A stretch of 64,000 nucleotides of DNA from Lactobacillus sp. CBA3605 (lineage in GTDB: Bacteria > Bacillota > Bacilli > Lactobacillales > Lactobacillaceae). A model generated the notes under the pieces. The model searched no databases and was not told the DNA's origin. It saw only the letters and a list, made by a program, of their open reading frames with translations. A program made the position numbers and the translations under genes. This document shows positions 8,686 through 18,851 of the stretch, in pieces; position 1 is the first letter of the stretch, and each line of letters starts with the position of its first letter. The stretch covers positions 1,116,001 to 1,180,000 of the forward strand of contig NZ_CP027190.1 of NCBI RefSeq assembly GCF_002970915.1, written 5' to 3'.

Positions 8686-9450
8686 TTACTTATCAGACTC
8701 TTCCATCGCCGATTGACCCGTCGGATCATGCACTTTATATAACAAGTGACTTTCCGGTTTATGCGCCAATAAATGCCGTTCAATGAAGTAACCCGTCAGT
8801 GACGCCAATAAGGTGGCCACAACTAATCCTAAAGTACTCTTCATCAAAACCAGGAAGAAAATCGTTAAAACGCCTGATAACGCACACACTAAAATGGTTA
8901 GGCGACTCTTGGTTTGCATAATTGCCATATAAATAAATAGTGCTGTGAGGGCAAAATCAACTACGCTCAGATTAATCGTCAAGGCACTGCCGATTAAACT
9001 CCCAATAATATTACTAACCGTCCAAAAGATTAACGAATAATGCTCCACCAACATCGCTTGACTTGGCTTCCAATGCTTATCCGTCGCAAACTTCAAATAA
9101 TTAACCGCATAATTTTCATCATTCATCGAAAAGGCAAATAAGAAAATGAACGGTACCGACTGCCCTTTTAGATAACGGGATAAACTCGATCCCAGCAGGG
9201 CATATCGTAGCTCTAAGAAAAACATCATCAAAATAATTGTGGTCATGGGTGCATTGATCGTTAACATCGATGCAATCAAAAACTGGGCGCCACCGGAAAA
9301 GACCATGACTGAGATTAACGCTGTCAGTAAATGGTTGAACCCGGCTGCATGCAGTAAGACCCCACATGCCAACCCAATAGGAATATAGCTAAGCCCCAGT
9401 GGCATTACTGTTCGTAAAACCACTAACCAATTTGGCTCGTTCTTTTTCAC
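8686..9450 (-). CDS. azlC: Branched-chain amino acid exporter, large subunit AzlC
   Basis: An integral membrane protein of 254 residues with the family motif MPLGLSYIPIGLACGVL near the N-terminus and FSGGAQFLIASML, followed by FAFSMNDENYA. The frame is open from an ATG at 9495, but a GTG at 9450 is preferred because GGAGG lies 8 nt upstream, while the ATG has no ribosome site. With AzlD it forms an exporter for leucine, isoleucine and valine and their analogues. No T-box or Lrp-type regulator gene is adjacent. Confidence 0.88.
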   Translation of the reverse strand: MKKNEPNWLVVLRTVMPLGLSYIPIGLACGVLLHAAGFNHLLTALISVMVFSGGAQFLIASMLTINAPMTTIILMMFFLELRYALLGSSLSRYLKGQSVPFIFLFAFSMNDENYAVNYLKFATDKHWKPSQAMLVEHYSLIFWTVSNIIGSLIGSALTINLSVVDFALTALFIYMAIMQTKSRLTILVCALSGVLTIFFLVLMKSTLGLVVATLLASLTGYFIERHLLAHKPESHLLYKVHDPTGQSAMEESDK

Positions 9451-9617
9451 CAATAATGCCTCCAGTACCGTACCAGTAAAGAATTCTAGCAACATTGTCT
9501 GATGTCTATTTACTTAGACATTCGGGTTTAATTTTAACATGTTTCTAGCGTCAATCCTACCTTTTACTAGCGATTGTTCGCTCATTCACGTGCTGCAAAC
9601 GATTACATCACTAATTT

Positions 9618-10115
9618 CTAGTCAAAATGCTGTCCTAAAATAACTAAATCATTCGGGCGTTGATTCAACTCTGCGACGGCTGGTAAAAAGCCCCATTGTT
9701 GATAGCCAAATTTTTCAAATAATTTGATACTCGGCAAATTACTCGAGAAGACATAGGCCAATAAAGTAGTTAAACCAACTGCCGTTAATTTGGTCGGGAT
9801 CATCGCCAAAACCTGACTGCCGATGCCTTGACCATGAACCGCTCGATCTAAGTAAATCGAAATTTCGGCGGTTTTTGCATAAGCGGCACGCCCATAAAAT
9901 GGCGAAAAACTTAACCAGCCGACAACGGTCTCAGCTTGCAGAATCACCCACAATGGATAATGATCAACTGAATGCGCTAAAAACCATGGCCGCCGTTGAT
10001 CCACCGTCACGGGTTCTAAATCAGCCGTAACCTGATGACTAGGGATCGTTTGGTTATAAATATCGACAATCGTTGGTAAGTCTGACATCGTTGCTAGCCG
10101 TAACGTCACACTCAT
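9618..10115 (-). CDS. GNAT family N-acetyltransferase (phosphinothricin acetyltransferase-like)
   Basis: A 165-residue protein, started at the ATG at 10115 because GGAGGT lies 8 nt upstream; the longer frame beginning MCLGWRSDN overlaps that ribosome site. The N-terminal pattern LRLATMSDLPTIVDIYNQTI and the acetyl-CoA loop HGQGIGSQVLAMI (Q/RxxGxG/A) mark a GNAT fold. The segment GWLSFSPFYGRAAY is typical of the Pat/YncA group, which acetylates free amino groups such as those of methionine sulfone or phosphinothricin. The true substrate is not evident. Confidence 0.85.
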   Translation of the reverse strand: MSVTLRLATMSDLPTIVDIYNQTIPSHQVTADLEPVTVDQRRPWFLAHSVDHYPLWVILQAETVVGWLSFSPFYGRAAYAKTAEISIYLDRAVHGQGIGSQVLAMIPTKLTAVGLTTLLAYVFSSNLPSIKLFEKFGYQQWGFLPAVAELNQRPNDLVILGQHFD

Positions 10116-10213
10116 ATTATCGGACCTCCATCCAAGACACATTTTATAAGTTAGCTCTATTATACAATTAATCGTTAATGGACAACATTTCTTTTTCGCA
10201 TCAGTTTAGCAAT

Positions 10214-10250
10214 AAAAAAAACGAGCCACGATTTTCATCATGACCCGTTT
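10214..10250 (-). terminator. Terminator of the D,D-carboxypeptidase gene
   Basis: On the minus strand AACGGGTCATGAT pairs with ATCGTGGCTCGTT (G-U pairs included) around GAAA and ends in eight T. A second perfect hairpin, GCATGCTGA/TCAGCATGC (10251-10270), lies between it and the stop codon and may add to 3' end stability. Confidence 0.85.
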
Positions 10251-10276
10251 GCATGCTGATTTCAGCATGCATAATC

Positions 10277-11611
10277 TTAATTAAACCAGCTCTTAACGCC
10301 ACGCCACATTCTGACGAAGACATTGGCTTTTTCAATTGACTTCTTAGGCGTAACTTTCAACGTTAACTGCTTACTTTGACTCCCATTAACAACCTGAATC
10401 GGAGTCTTATTCAACTTCAAAGTAGCCGTCCCAACGGTTTTACCATGTTTAACGGGCGCTTGCAGCTTACCAGCCGTCGTCGCAGACTTTTGCAAGCTAG
10501 TCGTCCCTTTAATGGCACTCGCATCCGTGCCAGTTGCTAAGTAAATCTTAGTTGCAGCACTGTTAGAAACTAACGCCGACGTTAAAGCTTTCCCATCTTG
10601 AACTTGCACCGCTTTGGCACCCTTAATGGCACTGTTCTTTGTTAAAGTAGTCGTCGTAAAGTTATGGTAGACATATGACATAATCGCTGCCGTTTGTGTA
10701 AACCGTTCGGTACCACTATCATTAGCGGCACCAGCATGCATCACGACCGTAATAATCCGATTACCATTACTAAACTTAACAGTCCCGGTAAAGGCATTGC
10801 CGGCCTTAGTAGAAGTCCCCGTCTTTAGCCCATCGACTGGTAACGCCGCATAGTGTTTAACGAGTCCCTTCAACATAAAGTTTCGATTATCCATCTTAGT
10901 CGCAGAACTCGTGCCCTTTTCAAACCAAGCATGCGCAATGCTAGACGTCTTGAGCACTTCTGGGTACTTGCTCAATAACTTTTGAGCTACTGTAGCAACG
11001 TCTTGAGCTGACATTTCATTTTCAGCAGACGCAGCCACATTACTATAACCGATAGTACTGCCGACTTCCTTATTCGTTAAACCAGAGGCATTAATGATGG
11101 TAGCATCCGTAATACCGAACGACTTAGCGGTTTTTCGCATCAACGTCACAAATTGATGTGGTGAGCCTGCAACAGCATCACCTAACGCAGTAATGGCTGC
11201 ATTCGCTGAATAAATTTCAGTCGCATTATACAGTTGCCGTACCGAATAAGTCTTAGTTGATAATAATGGCACGTTCGCATATTCTGTATTCTGACTCATT
11301 TTGGCAACTGCTTTGCTGACACTGATTTTTTGATTCCAAGATAACTTACCTTCGTGAATCGCTTGTAAAACTAAGTATGTACTCAGCATTTTCGTCATTG
11401 ACGCAATCGCCATCGGCTTCGTACTATTCTTGTCGTATAAAATTTGCCCCGTATCGGCATCCACAGCAATCGCAGCCTTGGCTGAAATGGTTGGCGTCGT
11501 CGCAGCTTGAGCGTCAATGGTCGCTCCCGCAATACCCAATCCAGTGGTGGTAAACGTCACTGCCGCTACCAACGTGATCATAATTTTCTTTAACTTTCCC
11601 GCAACTCTCAT
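10277..11611 (-). CDS. dacA: D-alanyl-D-alanine carboxypeptidase (PBP5-type)
   Basis: A 444-residue secreted penicillin-binding protein that removes the terminal D-Ala of peptidoglycan pentapeptides. A signal peptide occupies residues 1-37 (cleavage near AQA-A). The three active-site motifs are SMTK (Ser71, Lys74), SAN (135-137) and KTG (263-265), spaced as in PBP5 proteins. A C-terminal PBP5-associated beta domain follows at about 320-415, and the tail SIEKANVFVRMWRGVKSWF is an amphipathic membrane anchor. It lies 65 bp after a histidine kinase gene of the same strand, which hints that the two-component system controls it or the cell wall generally. Confidence 0.95.
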   Translation of the reverse strand: MRVAGKLKKIMITLVAAVTFTTTGLGIAGATIDAQAATTPTISAKAAIAVDADTGQILYDKNSTKPMAIASMTKMLSTYLVLQAIHEGKLSWNQKISVSKAVAKMSQNTEYANVPLLSTKTYSVRQLYNATEIYSANAAITALGDAVAGSPHQFVTLMRKTAKSFGITDATIINASGLTNKEVGSTIGYSNVAASAENEMSAQDVATVAQKLLSKYPEVLKTSSIAHAWFEKGTSSATKMDNRNFMLKGLVKHYAALPVDGLKTGTSTKAGNAFTGTVKFSNGNRIITVVMHAGAANDSGTERFTQTAAIMSYVYHNFTTTTLTKNSAIKGAKAVQVQDGKALTSALVSNSAATKIYLATGTDASAIKGTTSLQKSATTAGKLQAPVKHGKTVGTATLKLNKTPIQVVNGSQSKQLTLKVTPKKSIEKANVFVRMWRGVKSWFN

Positions 11612-11676
11612 CTGTCAATTATCCCTTTCCTGACTGTCCTAATCTCAGTTTAAATAATAATGGTACTCGAAACAAG

Positions 11677-12837
11677 TTAATTCGTGATTTTTTGCTTAGT
11701 TTTCGTCAATGGTTGATCATGCTTAACCGGGAGATGCATCACAAAACTCGTTAATTCGTCATCACTTTGCGCATAGATATAGCCACCATGGTGCGTGACA
11801 ATGCTTTGCGCAATCGCCAAGCCTAGCCCCGAACCGCCAGTCGCTTTAGACCGTGATTCCTCGACCCGATAAAATCGTTCAAATAAAAGGCCTAAAGAAT
11901 CGGCTGGAATGCGTTTACCATCATTAGTGACGTGAACCACTACTTCTGGACCGCGTTGTTCCGCTTGTAAAATAACTTTTTTAGCCCCATCACCATATTT
12001 AAACGCATTCGTAATCAAATTATTAAAGACTCGCCCTAATTTTTCCGCATCCGCTTCCAGATAAATAGGTGCTGACCCCGTTTCAACGCTAATCGTGAGC
12101 TGCTTCTTATTAGCTTCCAACTCAAAACTAGCCGCCAATTGTTCTAGCATCGCAGTTAGATTCAACCGGCTAATGTTCAGGGGCGTTTCAGTCTGTCGAA
12201 CCTTAGTGTACTCGAATAAATCTTCCACCAAGGACTTCATCTGTGTCGCCTTAGTATAGGCAATGTGCGTATATTTTATCAGATCAGCTTCCGATTGATA
12301 CTGGTGATTTTCAATCAACCCAAGATACCCAATGATTGACGTTAACGGCGTCCGGATATCATGACTCACATTGGTAATCAGCGCATCTTTCGACCGTTCG
12401 ATTTCACGTTCTTCATCCATTGAATGAATCGCAGAATCAACGAGGGCATTCACGCTTTCAACCACCCGTTGCGTATCACCAGTCAAATTAAAATTAATCC
12501 GATGATCAAAATGCCCTGCGGCAATATAATGTAACTCACTGATAATATGCCGCAATTGCATTTGCTTATAGCGCCGAATGAGCCGCCAATATAAGACAAA
12601 CCCATCCGCAATGACCATTAGCGCAATAAATAGATTTTCATAACTCCATAATTGATAATTCGTCGGTCCGATTTTAATCGAACGCTTTATCTGAAAAATA
12701 CCACTTTGTAACCCGGGATTATGCGCAATCGCACTATTAATCAACACCACAATTGACAAGTTTAAAAGGAGTAGCAAAATAACGGTCACTACTCCTTCAA
12801 AGAACAATTCACTTTTTTCACGTCCTGTTAATTTCAA
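11677..12837 (-). CDS. Sensor histidine kinase (VanS-like)
   Basis: A 386-residue kinase with two transmembrane helices (about residues 13-34 and 68-86) flanking a short extracellular loop, a linker, the H-box SHDIRTPLTSIIGYLGLI with the phospho-accepting His near 157, the N-box NNLITNAFKYGDG and the G-boxes ending GGSGLGLAIAQSI. The loop of only about 35 residues suggests sensing within or close to the membrane. It follows its response regulator after 15 bp. Sequence style matches the VanS/YkoH-like kinases of lactobacilli; the signal is unknown. Confidence 0.92.
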   Translation of the reverse strand: MKLTGREKSELFFEGVVTVILLLLLNLSIVVLINSAIAHNPGLQSGIFQIKRSIKIGPTNYQLWSYENLFIALMVIADGFVLYWRLIRRYKQMQLRHIISELHYIAAGHFDHRINFNLTGDTQRVVESVNALVDSAIHSMDEEREIERSKDALITNVSHDIRTPLTSIIGYLGLIENHQYQSEADLIKYTHIAYTKATQMKSLVEDLFEYTKVRQTETPLNISRLNLTAMLEQLAASFELEANKKQLTISVETGSAPIYLEADAEKLGRVFNNLITNAFKYGDGAKKVILQAEQRGPEVVVHVTNDGKRIPADSLGLLFERFYRVEESRSKATGGSGLGLAIAQSIVTHHGGYIYAQSDDELTSFVMHLPVKHDQPLTKTKQKITN

Positions 12838-12852
12838 AAGTTAACCTCGCTC

Positions 12853-13542
12853 TTAACGTGATTCAATCTTGTAACCAACGCCCCAGACAGTTTGAATGAC
12901 TTTTTCTCCATCTGTCGCTTCTTCAATCTTATCGCGCAAGTGACTCACATGGACCATGACCGTTTTGGCAGATACAATACTCTCTTGTTGCCAAACTCGT
13001 TCAAAAATATCATCCGCTGAAAAGACCCGGTTAGGATGACTAGCCAAGAGATATAGAATGCCAAATTCCAAGGCAGTTAATTGAATATCCTTGCCAGTCA
13101 GTGTCTTGACTTCATGTGAATCTTTATTAATCGTCAATGGCCCGATGTCTAAAATATCCGGTTCATTAGTCGTCACATTGTTTTCAGACCGCCGTAGCAA
13201 TGACTTGACCCGTGCCATAATTTCTAACGGATTGAATGGCTTTGTCACGTAATCATCGGCCCCAGTAATTAAGCCTTGAATTTTATCCATATCGCCAGTT
13301 TTAGCGGATAACACTAAGATGGGTAGCTGAGAGTCTTTACGGACTTCCTTAATGACTTCAATCCCGTCCATTTCCGGCATCATAATATCCAAAATCATCA
13401 GTGCAATATCCGGATTCGTATTTAGTTTCGTCAGGGCTTCTTTCCCGTTATAAGCACTGATTGGTTCGTAACCTTCATTTTTGATATAAATCTCTAATAG
13501 TTGCGCAATTTCTTTATCGTCATCGACTACCAAAATTTTCAT
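12853..13542 (-). CDS. OmpR-family response regulator (VanR-like)
   Basis: A 229-residue regulator with receiver domain (acidic pair DD 7-8, phospho-acceptor Asp52 in MILDIMMPEMDG, Lys near 102) and a C-terminal winged helix (about 130-226) with the loop SAKTVMVHVSHLRDKIE. It heads an operon with the histidine kinase and perhaps dacA. OmpR-family proteins bind direct repeats with about 11-bp spacing. Such repeats occur before two small-RNA genes elsewhere in the window, but nothing ties this particular regulator to them. Confidence 0.93.
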   Translation of the reverse strand: MKILVVDDDKEIAQLLEIYIKNEGYEPISAYNGKEALTKLNTNPDIALMILDIMMPEMDGIEVIKEVRKDSQLPILVLSAKTGDMDKIQGLITGADDYVTKPFNPLEIMARVKSLLRRSENNVTTNEPDILDIGPLTINKDSHEVKTLTGKDIQLTALEFGILYLLASHPNRVFSADDIFERVWQQESIVSAKTVMVHVSHLRDKIEEATDGEKVIQTVWGVGYKIESR

Positions 13543-13733
13543 ATTAATTTCTCCTCATATTAATTCTATTTATATTCTACCAAAAAGTATTAATCAACGG
13601 GGTATTCAAGGTGCTATTTAGAGAAAACGCAAAGATTGTTCGGGTTAATCATTGACGCCAGCGCCCTTATCGCAACTTAACTTATTAATCAAGTTGCCGA
13701 AAATAAGACTGTGCTTCATTAGCAATGCCCAGC

Positions 13734-13763
13734 AAAAAAGCTCAATTCATCATTGAATTGAGC
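13734..13763 (-). terminator. Terminator of guaB
   Basis: A perfect hairpin GCTCAATTCA/TGAATTGAGC with a CATCAT-like loop is followed on the minus strand by six T. It lies about 40 nt past the guaB stop. The rest of the 258-bp gap to the response regulator gene shows no gene. Confidence 0.85.
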
Positions 13764-13800
13764 CCACTTGAACCAATCAAAGACTGGCTAGTTTAGTTAA

Positions 13801-14958
<1,158 letters not shown>

Positions 14959-15060
14959 TTAGCTCCTTGTGGTTTTATTTTTATCTGTAAAGGTAACAAA
15001 ACATCACCATAAATGCAAGGTGAAACTTGCATTTTCAGCAATTTTTCATTTAGATGGCTT

Positions 15061-15091
15061 AAAACGGACTCGATTTTCTCGAATCCGTTTT
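15061..15091 (-). terminator. Terminator after the DUF1129 gene
   Basis: AAAACGGACTCGA pairs with TCGAATCCGTTTT around TTTTC (one mismatch). On the minus strand the stem ends in TTTT. It lies about 20 nt past the DUF1129 stop. Confidence 0.75.
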
Positions 15092-15111
15092 AACTTAAAC
15101 GCTGTATTTAA

Positions 15112-15831
15112 CTAAAATAAACTCGTGGTGATATGGTAACGCCGCTTCAACCACATCCGAAGGAAGAAGACAATCACTGCCATAACCAAATAAACAATGG
15201 CTGGCAAGGCTGGGTTCAAGTTCGTTGGTAACGAAGCAGCAGTCGTAAAGATTAACATCCAAACAATCACTGCCATGACGGACCATAAAATCTTACGCCA
15301 CATCGCAACTTTTTTGTTTTTACCTGGTGCCAAATATTCAAATAACTTCGCTACCCCAAGACCACCAATGGCCGACGTGACGACAATTGCCGTAATCCCG
15401 TTGGCACCGGCTGAACCCTTGGTTGCATTGGATCCAAAGAACCCAATCGCCCCATACATCAAACAGAAAATCATGAATAACATCAATCCATTATCCAACG
15501 CCGTAATCCAGTAATTAGCGTGAGCTTGATCAGCAGGATCTTTCTTAGGCCCGTCAATAATGGCCTGAGTTTGTTCTTGGACTGTGCCATATAATTGACG
15601 CGCAGTTGTCCCTTTGTGTTGTTCAGCTAGCAACGTCGCTAGCATCTCATCCAAGGCAGCTTTCTGCTTGTCACTTGATAAAGTTGTGGCACTCAAGGAC
15701 TTGCGCATTTGACGCATGTATTCGTCGTTACGCTTCGTTAATTCCGTTGCATCACGTAATGGTTGTTCGGCTGCTTGGATTTGCTTAGCACCCGCTTGCG
15801 CATTCCGTGGTTCTTTCGATGATTCACTCAC
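15112..15831 (-). CDS. DUF1129 family membrane protein
   Basis: A 239-residue protein of unknown function. Residues 1-85 are soluble and charged, with a coiled-coil-like segment (EQPLRDATELTKRNDEYMRQMRK). Four to five hydrophobic helices follow between about 105 and 225 (NGLMLFMIFCLMYGAIGFF, GITAIVVTSAIGGLGVA, ILWSVMAVIVWMLIF, AIVYLVMAVIVFFL), and the end is basic. It sits 25 bp after ychF in the same direction, a common pairing in lactobacilli, and is probably translated from the same message. Confidence 0.8.
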   Translation of the reverse strand: MSESSKEPRNAQAGAKQIQAAEQPLRDATELTKRNDEYMRQMRKSLSATTLSSDKQKAALDEMLATLLAEQHKGTTARQLYGTVQEQTQAIIDGPKKDPADQAHANYWITALDNGLMLFMIFCLMYGAIGFFGSNATKGSAGANGITAIVVTSAIGGLGVAKLFEYLAPGKNKKVAMWRKILWSVMAVIVWMLIFTTAASLPTNLNPALPAIVYLVMAVIVFFLRMWLKRRYHITTSLF

Positions 15832-15855
15832 GAATAGTTCCCCCTCTTGGCTTAA

Positions 15856-16956
15856 TTAGACGTTGAATCGGAATTCGACGATGTCACCATCTTGCATGAC
15901 GTAGTCTTTACCTTCAAGTCGTAGCTTACCATTTTCTTTGACTTTGGCTTCACTGCCGGCTGCATCTAAGTCAGCAAACGACATTACTTCGGCCCGAATA
16001 AACCCACGTTCAAAATCAGAATGAATAATCCCAGCTGCTTGAGGCGCCTTCGTTCCGCGTTTAAAGGTCCAAGCCCGTGTTTCCTTGCCACCAGCGGTAA
16101 AGAACGTTTCCAGGCCTAAGAGCTTATAAGAAGCCCGAATTAACCGATTCAAGCCGGGTTCTTCAACACCTTCAGCGGCTAAAAAGTCCGCTTTGTCATC
16201 ATCATCAAGTTCAGCAATTTCTTCTTCGGTTTCAGCAGCAACGCCAATTGCTTGGGCGCCTTCTTTTTTAGCATAATCTGCCACAACTTGATAATATTTT
16301 GAGCTTTCAGGATCAGCCATATCATCTTCAGCAATGTTAGCAACATATAGCACTGGCTTTGACGTCAGTAAGAACAAGCCTTTAACAATGAGTTGGTCAT
16401 CTTCATTGAAGGTTAACGACCGCACTGGCTTACCAGCTTCAAGCGCCGGCTTGATGGTTTCAAGCACGGCCAATTCAGCTTTAGCTTCCTTATCACTCCC
16501 CTTGGCTGCACGTTGAACCTTAGCCAAACGTTTGTCAACAGTCTCTAAATCAGCCAAGCTTAATTCCAAGTTAATCGTTTCGATGTCATCTTGAGGATCG
16601 ACTTTACCAGTCACATGCGTGATATTATCATCATCAAAGGCCCGGACAACGTGGACAATCGCATCAACTTGGCGAATGTTTTCGAGGAATTTGTTCCCTA
16701 AACCTTCACCCTTACTAGCGCCCTTAACAATCCCAGCAATGTCTGTAAATTCAAAGGTCGTTGAAACGACTTTCTTGGCGGGAATAACCGCTTGAATACG
16801 ATCTAAGCGTTGATCAGGAACTTCAACCATCCCAACATTTGGATCAATGGTCGCGAACGGGTAATTGGCCATTTCGGCGCCCGCCTTCGTAATTGCGTTA
16901 AATAATGTTGATTTACCAACGTTTGGTAACCCAACGATACCTGCTGTAAGTGCCAT
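15856..16956 (-). CDS. ychF: Redox-regulated ribosome-binding ATPase YchF (OLA1 family)
   Basis: A 366-residue Obg-related P-loop protein that prefers ATP and binds ribosomes. The P-loop GLPNVGKST is at residues 8-16, the G2/G3 region DIAGIVKGASKGEGLGN follows at about 73-89, and the C-terminal TGS domain is seen in TFFTAGGKETRAWTF and the end VMQDGDIVEFRFNV. The N-x-x-E specificity element replaces NKxD (NIAEDD). The gene order rsmG-noc-parA-parB-DUF951-ychF is as in Bacillus and relatives. Confidence 0.96.
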   Translation of the reverse strand: MALTAGIVGLPNVGKSTLFNAITKAGAEMANYPFATIDPNVGMVEVPDQRLDRIQAVIPAKKVVSTTFEFTDIAGIVKGASKGEGLGNKFLENIRQVDAIVHVVRAFDDDNITHVTGKVDPQDDIETINLELSLADLETVDKRLAKVQRAAKGSDKEAKAELAVLETIKPALEAGKPVRSLTFNEDDQLIVKGLFLLTSKPVLYVANIAEDDMADPESSKYYQVVADYAKKEGAQAIGVAAETEEEIAELDDDDKADFLAAEGVEEPGLNRLIRASYKLLGLETFFTAGGKETRAWTFKRGTKAPQAAGIIHSDFERGFIRAEVMSFADLDAAGSEAKVKENGKLRLEGKDYVMQDGDIVEFRFNV

Positions 16957-16992
16957 ATTGATTATTCACTCTTCCTTTTAAAATAATTAAGC

Positions 16993-17178
16993 TTAGTCGG
17001 CTTTCTTTTCGAGCATCTTTTTCATTTTTTTATCAAACTCACGGCGCGGCAACATGACGATATGACCGCAGCCCGTGCATTTAATCTTAATGTCAGCGCC
17101 CATCCGGGTAATCTCCCAACGGTTGACCCCACAGGGGTGCGCCTTTTTCATTTCGACAATATCACCTAAATCGTACAT
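16993..17178 (-). CDS. DUF951 family small zinc-ribbon-like protein
   Basis: A 61-residue protein started at ATG 17178, which has GGAG 8 nt upstream; a TTG two codons earlier is too close to the ribosome site. It has the family features GDIVEMKKAHPCG and two CxxC-like Cys (HPCG and CTGCGH), consistent with a small zinc-binding fold. The C-terminus is strongly basic. It lies between parB and ychF, its conserved place in Firmicutes (Bacillus yyaB/yyaF neighbourhood). Possible nucleic acid binding is inference. Confidence 0.88.
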   Translation of the reverse strand: MYDLGDIVEMKKAHPCGVNRWEITRMGADIKIKCTGCGHIVMLPRREFDKKMKKMLEKKAD

Positions 17179-17198
17179 GTGCAATGCTCCTTTAAGGC

Positions 17199-18092
17199 TT
17201 AATTTAAATCAATTTGTAAAATTTCTAAAATCCGACTCAAGTCATCATTTGATAAGTACGGAATTTCAATTTTACCTTGTTCTTTTTTATTTTGCTTCGT
17301 TTGAATGGAAACTGCCGTCCCAAACTTTTCTTGCAATTGTTCCTCGCTAGCGCGAATATACGGTGATTTTTTAACGACCACCGATTTAGGCGCCTGCTTT
17401 TGCTCACCATTATAGCGGGCCACAATTTGTTCTAACTGACGGACCGTTAATTGCGCTTTAATCGCTTTTTTAGCCAATGGGACTAGCTGGGTCTTATCTT
17501 TTAAAGATAATAACGTCCGCGCCTGCCCCATGGACAACTGGCCCTTTTGAATCAGTTGTTTAACCCCGGTTGGCAAGCCCAATAATCGGAGATAATTGGC
17601 AATATAGGGCCGACTTTTACCGAGTCGTTTTGAGACTTCTGCTTGAGTTAACTTGAGCTTATCCATCAATGACGCATACGCTTCAGCCTCTTCTAACGCA
17701 GTTAAATCTTCACGCTGCAGATTTTCCAAAACCCCAATTTCCATCATTTGAGCCTCAGTAACATCCCGCACAATTGCCGGAATAGTCTTCTGCTTAGCTA
17801 ATTTTGAGGCGCGAAAACGGCGTTCACCAGCAATTAACTCGTACTTTTGAATTTCAGCATCCGGTTGCCGGACAATGATGGGCTGAAAGACCCCTGACTT
17901 TTCAATCGAACTGGCGAGTTCCTTTAAAGCCGTCGCATCAAATTTTCGCCGTGGTTGATACGGATTAACTCGAATATCAGTTAAAGCGAGTTCCGCAACC
18001 ATTTCTTCATTAGTTGGTTCATCAACGTCGGCAAACAAGGCATCAATGCCACGGCCTAACGCTTTATTTTGCGCTTTTTCTTTACTTGCCAT
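17199..18092 (-). CDS. parB: Chromosome partitioning protein ParB (Spo0J)
   Basis: A 297-residue CTP-dependent DNA clamp that loads at parS and helps SMC loading and origin segregation. The CTP-binding region holds VNPYQPRRKFD, GVFQPIIVRQ and GERRFRASKLA (about 40-105). The helix-turn-helix follows (TQAEVSKRLGKSRPYIANYLRLLGLP, about 150-175, shown in parts), and a C-terminal dimerisation segment ends the protein. Its start overlaps the end of parA by 11 nt, so translation is coupled. Confidence 0.95.
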   Translation of the reverse strand: MASKEKAQNKALGRGIDALFADVDEPTNEEMVAELALTDIRVNPYQPRRKFDATALKELASSIEKSGVFQPIIVRQPDAEIQKYELIAGERRFRASKLAKQKTIPAIVRDVTEAQMMEIGVLENLQREDLTALEEAEAYASLMDKLKLTQAEVSKRLGKSRPYIANYLRLLGLPTGVKQLIQKGQLSMGQARTLLSLKDKTQLVPLAKKAIKAQLTVRQLEQIVARYNGEQKQAPKSVVVKKSPYIRASEEQLQEKFGTAVSIQTKQNKKEQGKIEIPYLSNDDLSRILEILQIDLN

Positions 18093-18849
18093 GAGCCGCC
18101 AACACTTCCTTTGCTAATGCTAAGTATACTTGGGCACCCTTTGAACGAATATCGTAATCAACGATGGAGAGACCATGACTTGGCGCCTCTGATAACCGAA
18201 CGTTGCGGGGAATAATCGTCTTATAAACGGCATCCTTAAAGTATTTTCGAACTTCTTCATTAACCTGGGCCCCTAGATTGGTCCGGGCATCATACATCGT
18301 TAATAACACGCCTTCAATTCGAAGTTGTCGATTAAAGTGTTTTTGAACTAACTTAACGGTATTCAATAATTGGCTTAACCCTTCCAAAGCATAATACTCG
18401 CTTTGAACAGGAATTAAGATTGAATCACAAGCCGTAAAGGCATTGATTGTTAGCAAGCCTAGCGAAGGTGGACAGTCAATCAGAATAAAATCATAAGCGT
18501 CCCGGACATCATCAATGGCATCCCGTAAACGGGTTTCACGGGCCATCATTGGCGTTAACTCAATTTCGGCTCCCGATAATTGAATCGTGGCTGGCACAAT
18601 GTCCAGGCCTTCATGACTCGTTGGAATAATCGTATCTTTAATTGGGGTATCATTAATTAAGACATCATAAATTTCATGTTCAATCGTTGATTTTTGGATG
18701 CCTAAGCCGCTCGTCGCATTTCCTTGCGCATCCGTATCAATTAATAGTACCTTTTGACCTTGTTCTACGAGACTTGCACCTAAATTGATGCTTGTCGTCG
18801 TCTTACCAACGCCACCTTTTTGGTTGGCGAGTGCAATTACGGCTCCCAT
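18082..18849 (-). CDS. parA: Chromosome partitioning ATPase ParA (Soj)
   Basis: A 255-residue deviant Walker A ATPase. The P-loop KGGVGKTT lies at residues 10-17, Walker B at LIDCPPSLG (about 123-131), and VLLIDTDAQGN near 34. It drives origin segregation with ParB and in Bacillus also regulates DnaA. It is 2 bp from noc upstream and overlaps parB downstream, making one operon rsmG-noc-parA-parB. Confidence 0.96.
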   Translation of the reverse strand: MGAVIALANQKGGVGKTTTSINLGASLVEQGQKVLLIDTDAQGNATSGLGIQKSTIEHEIYDVLINDTPIKDTIIPTSHEGLDIVPATIQLSGAEIELTPMMARETRLRDAIDDVRDAYDFILIDCPPSLGLLTINAFTACDSILIPVQSEYYALEGLSQLLNTVKLVQKHFNRQLRIEGVLLTMYDARTNLGAQVNEEVRKYFKDAVYKTIIPRNVRLSEAPSHGLSIVDYDIRSKGAQVYLALAKEVLAAHGK

Positions 18850-18851
18850 AA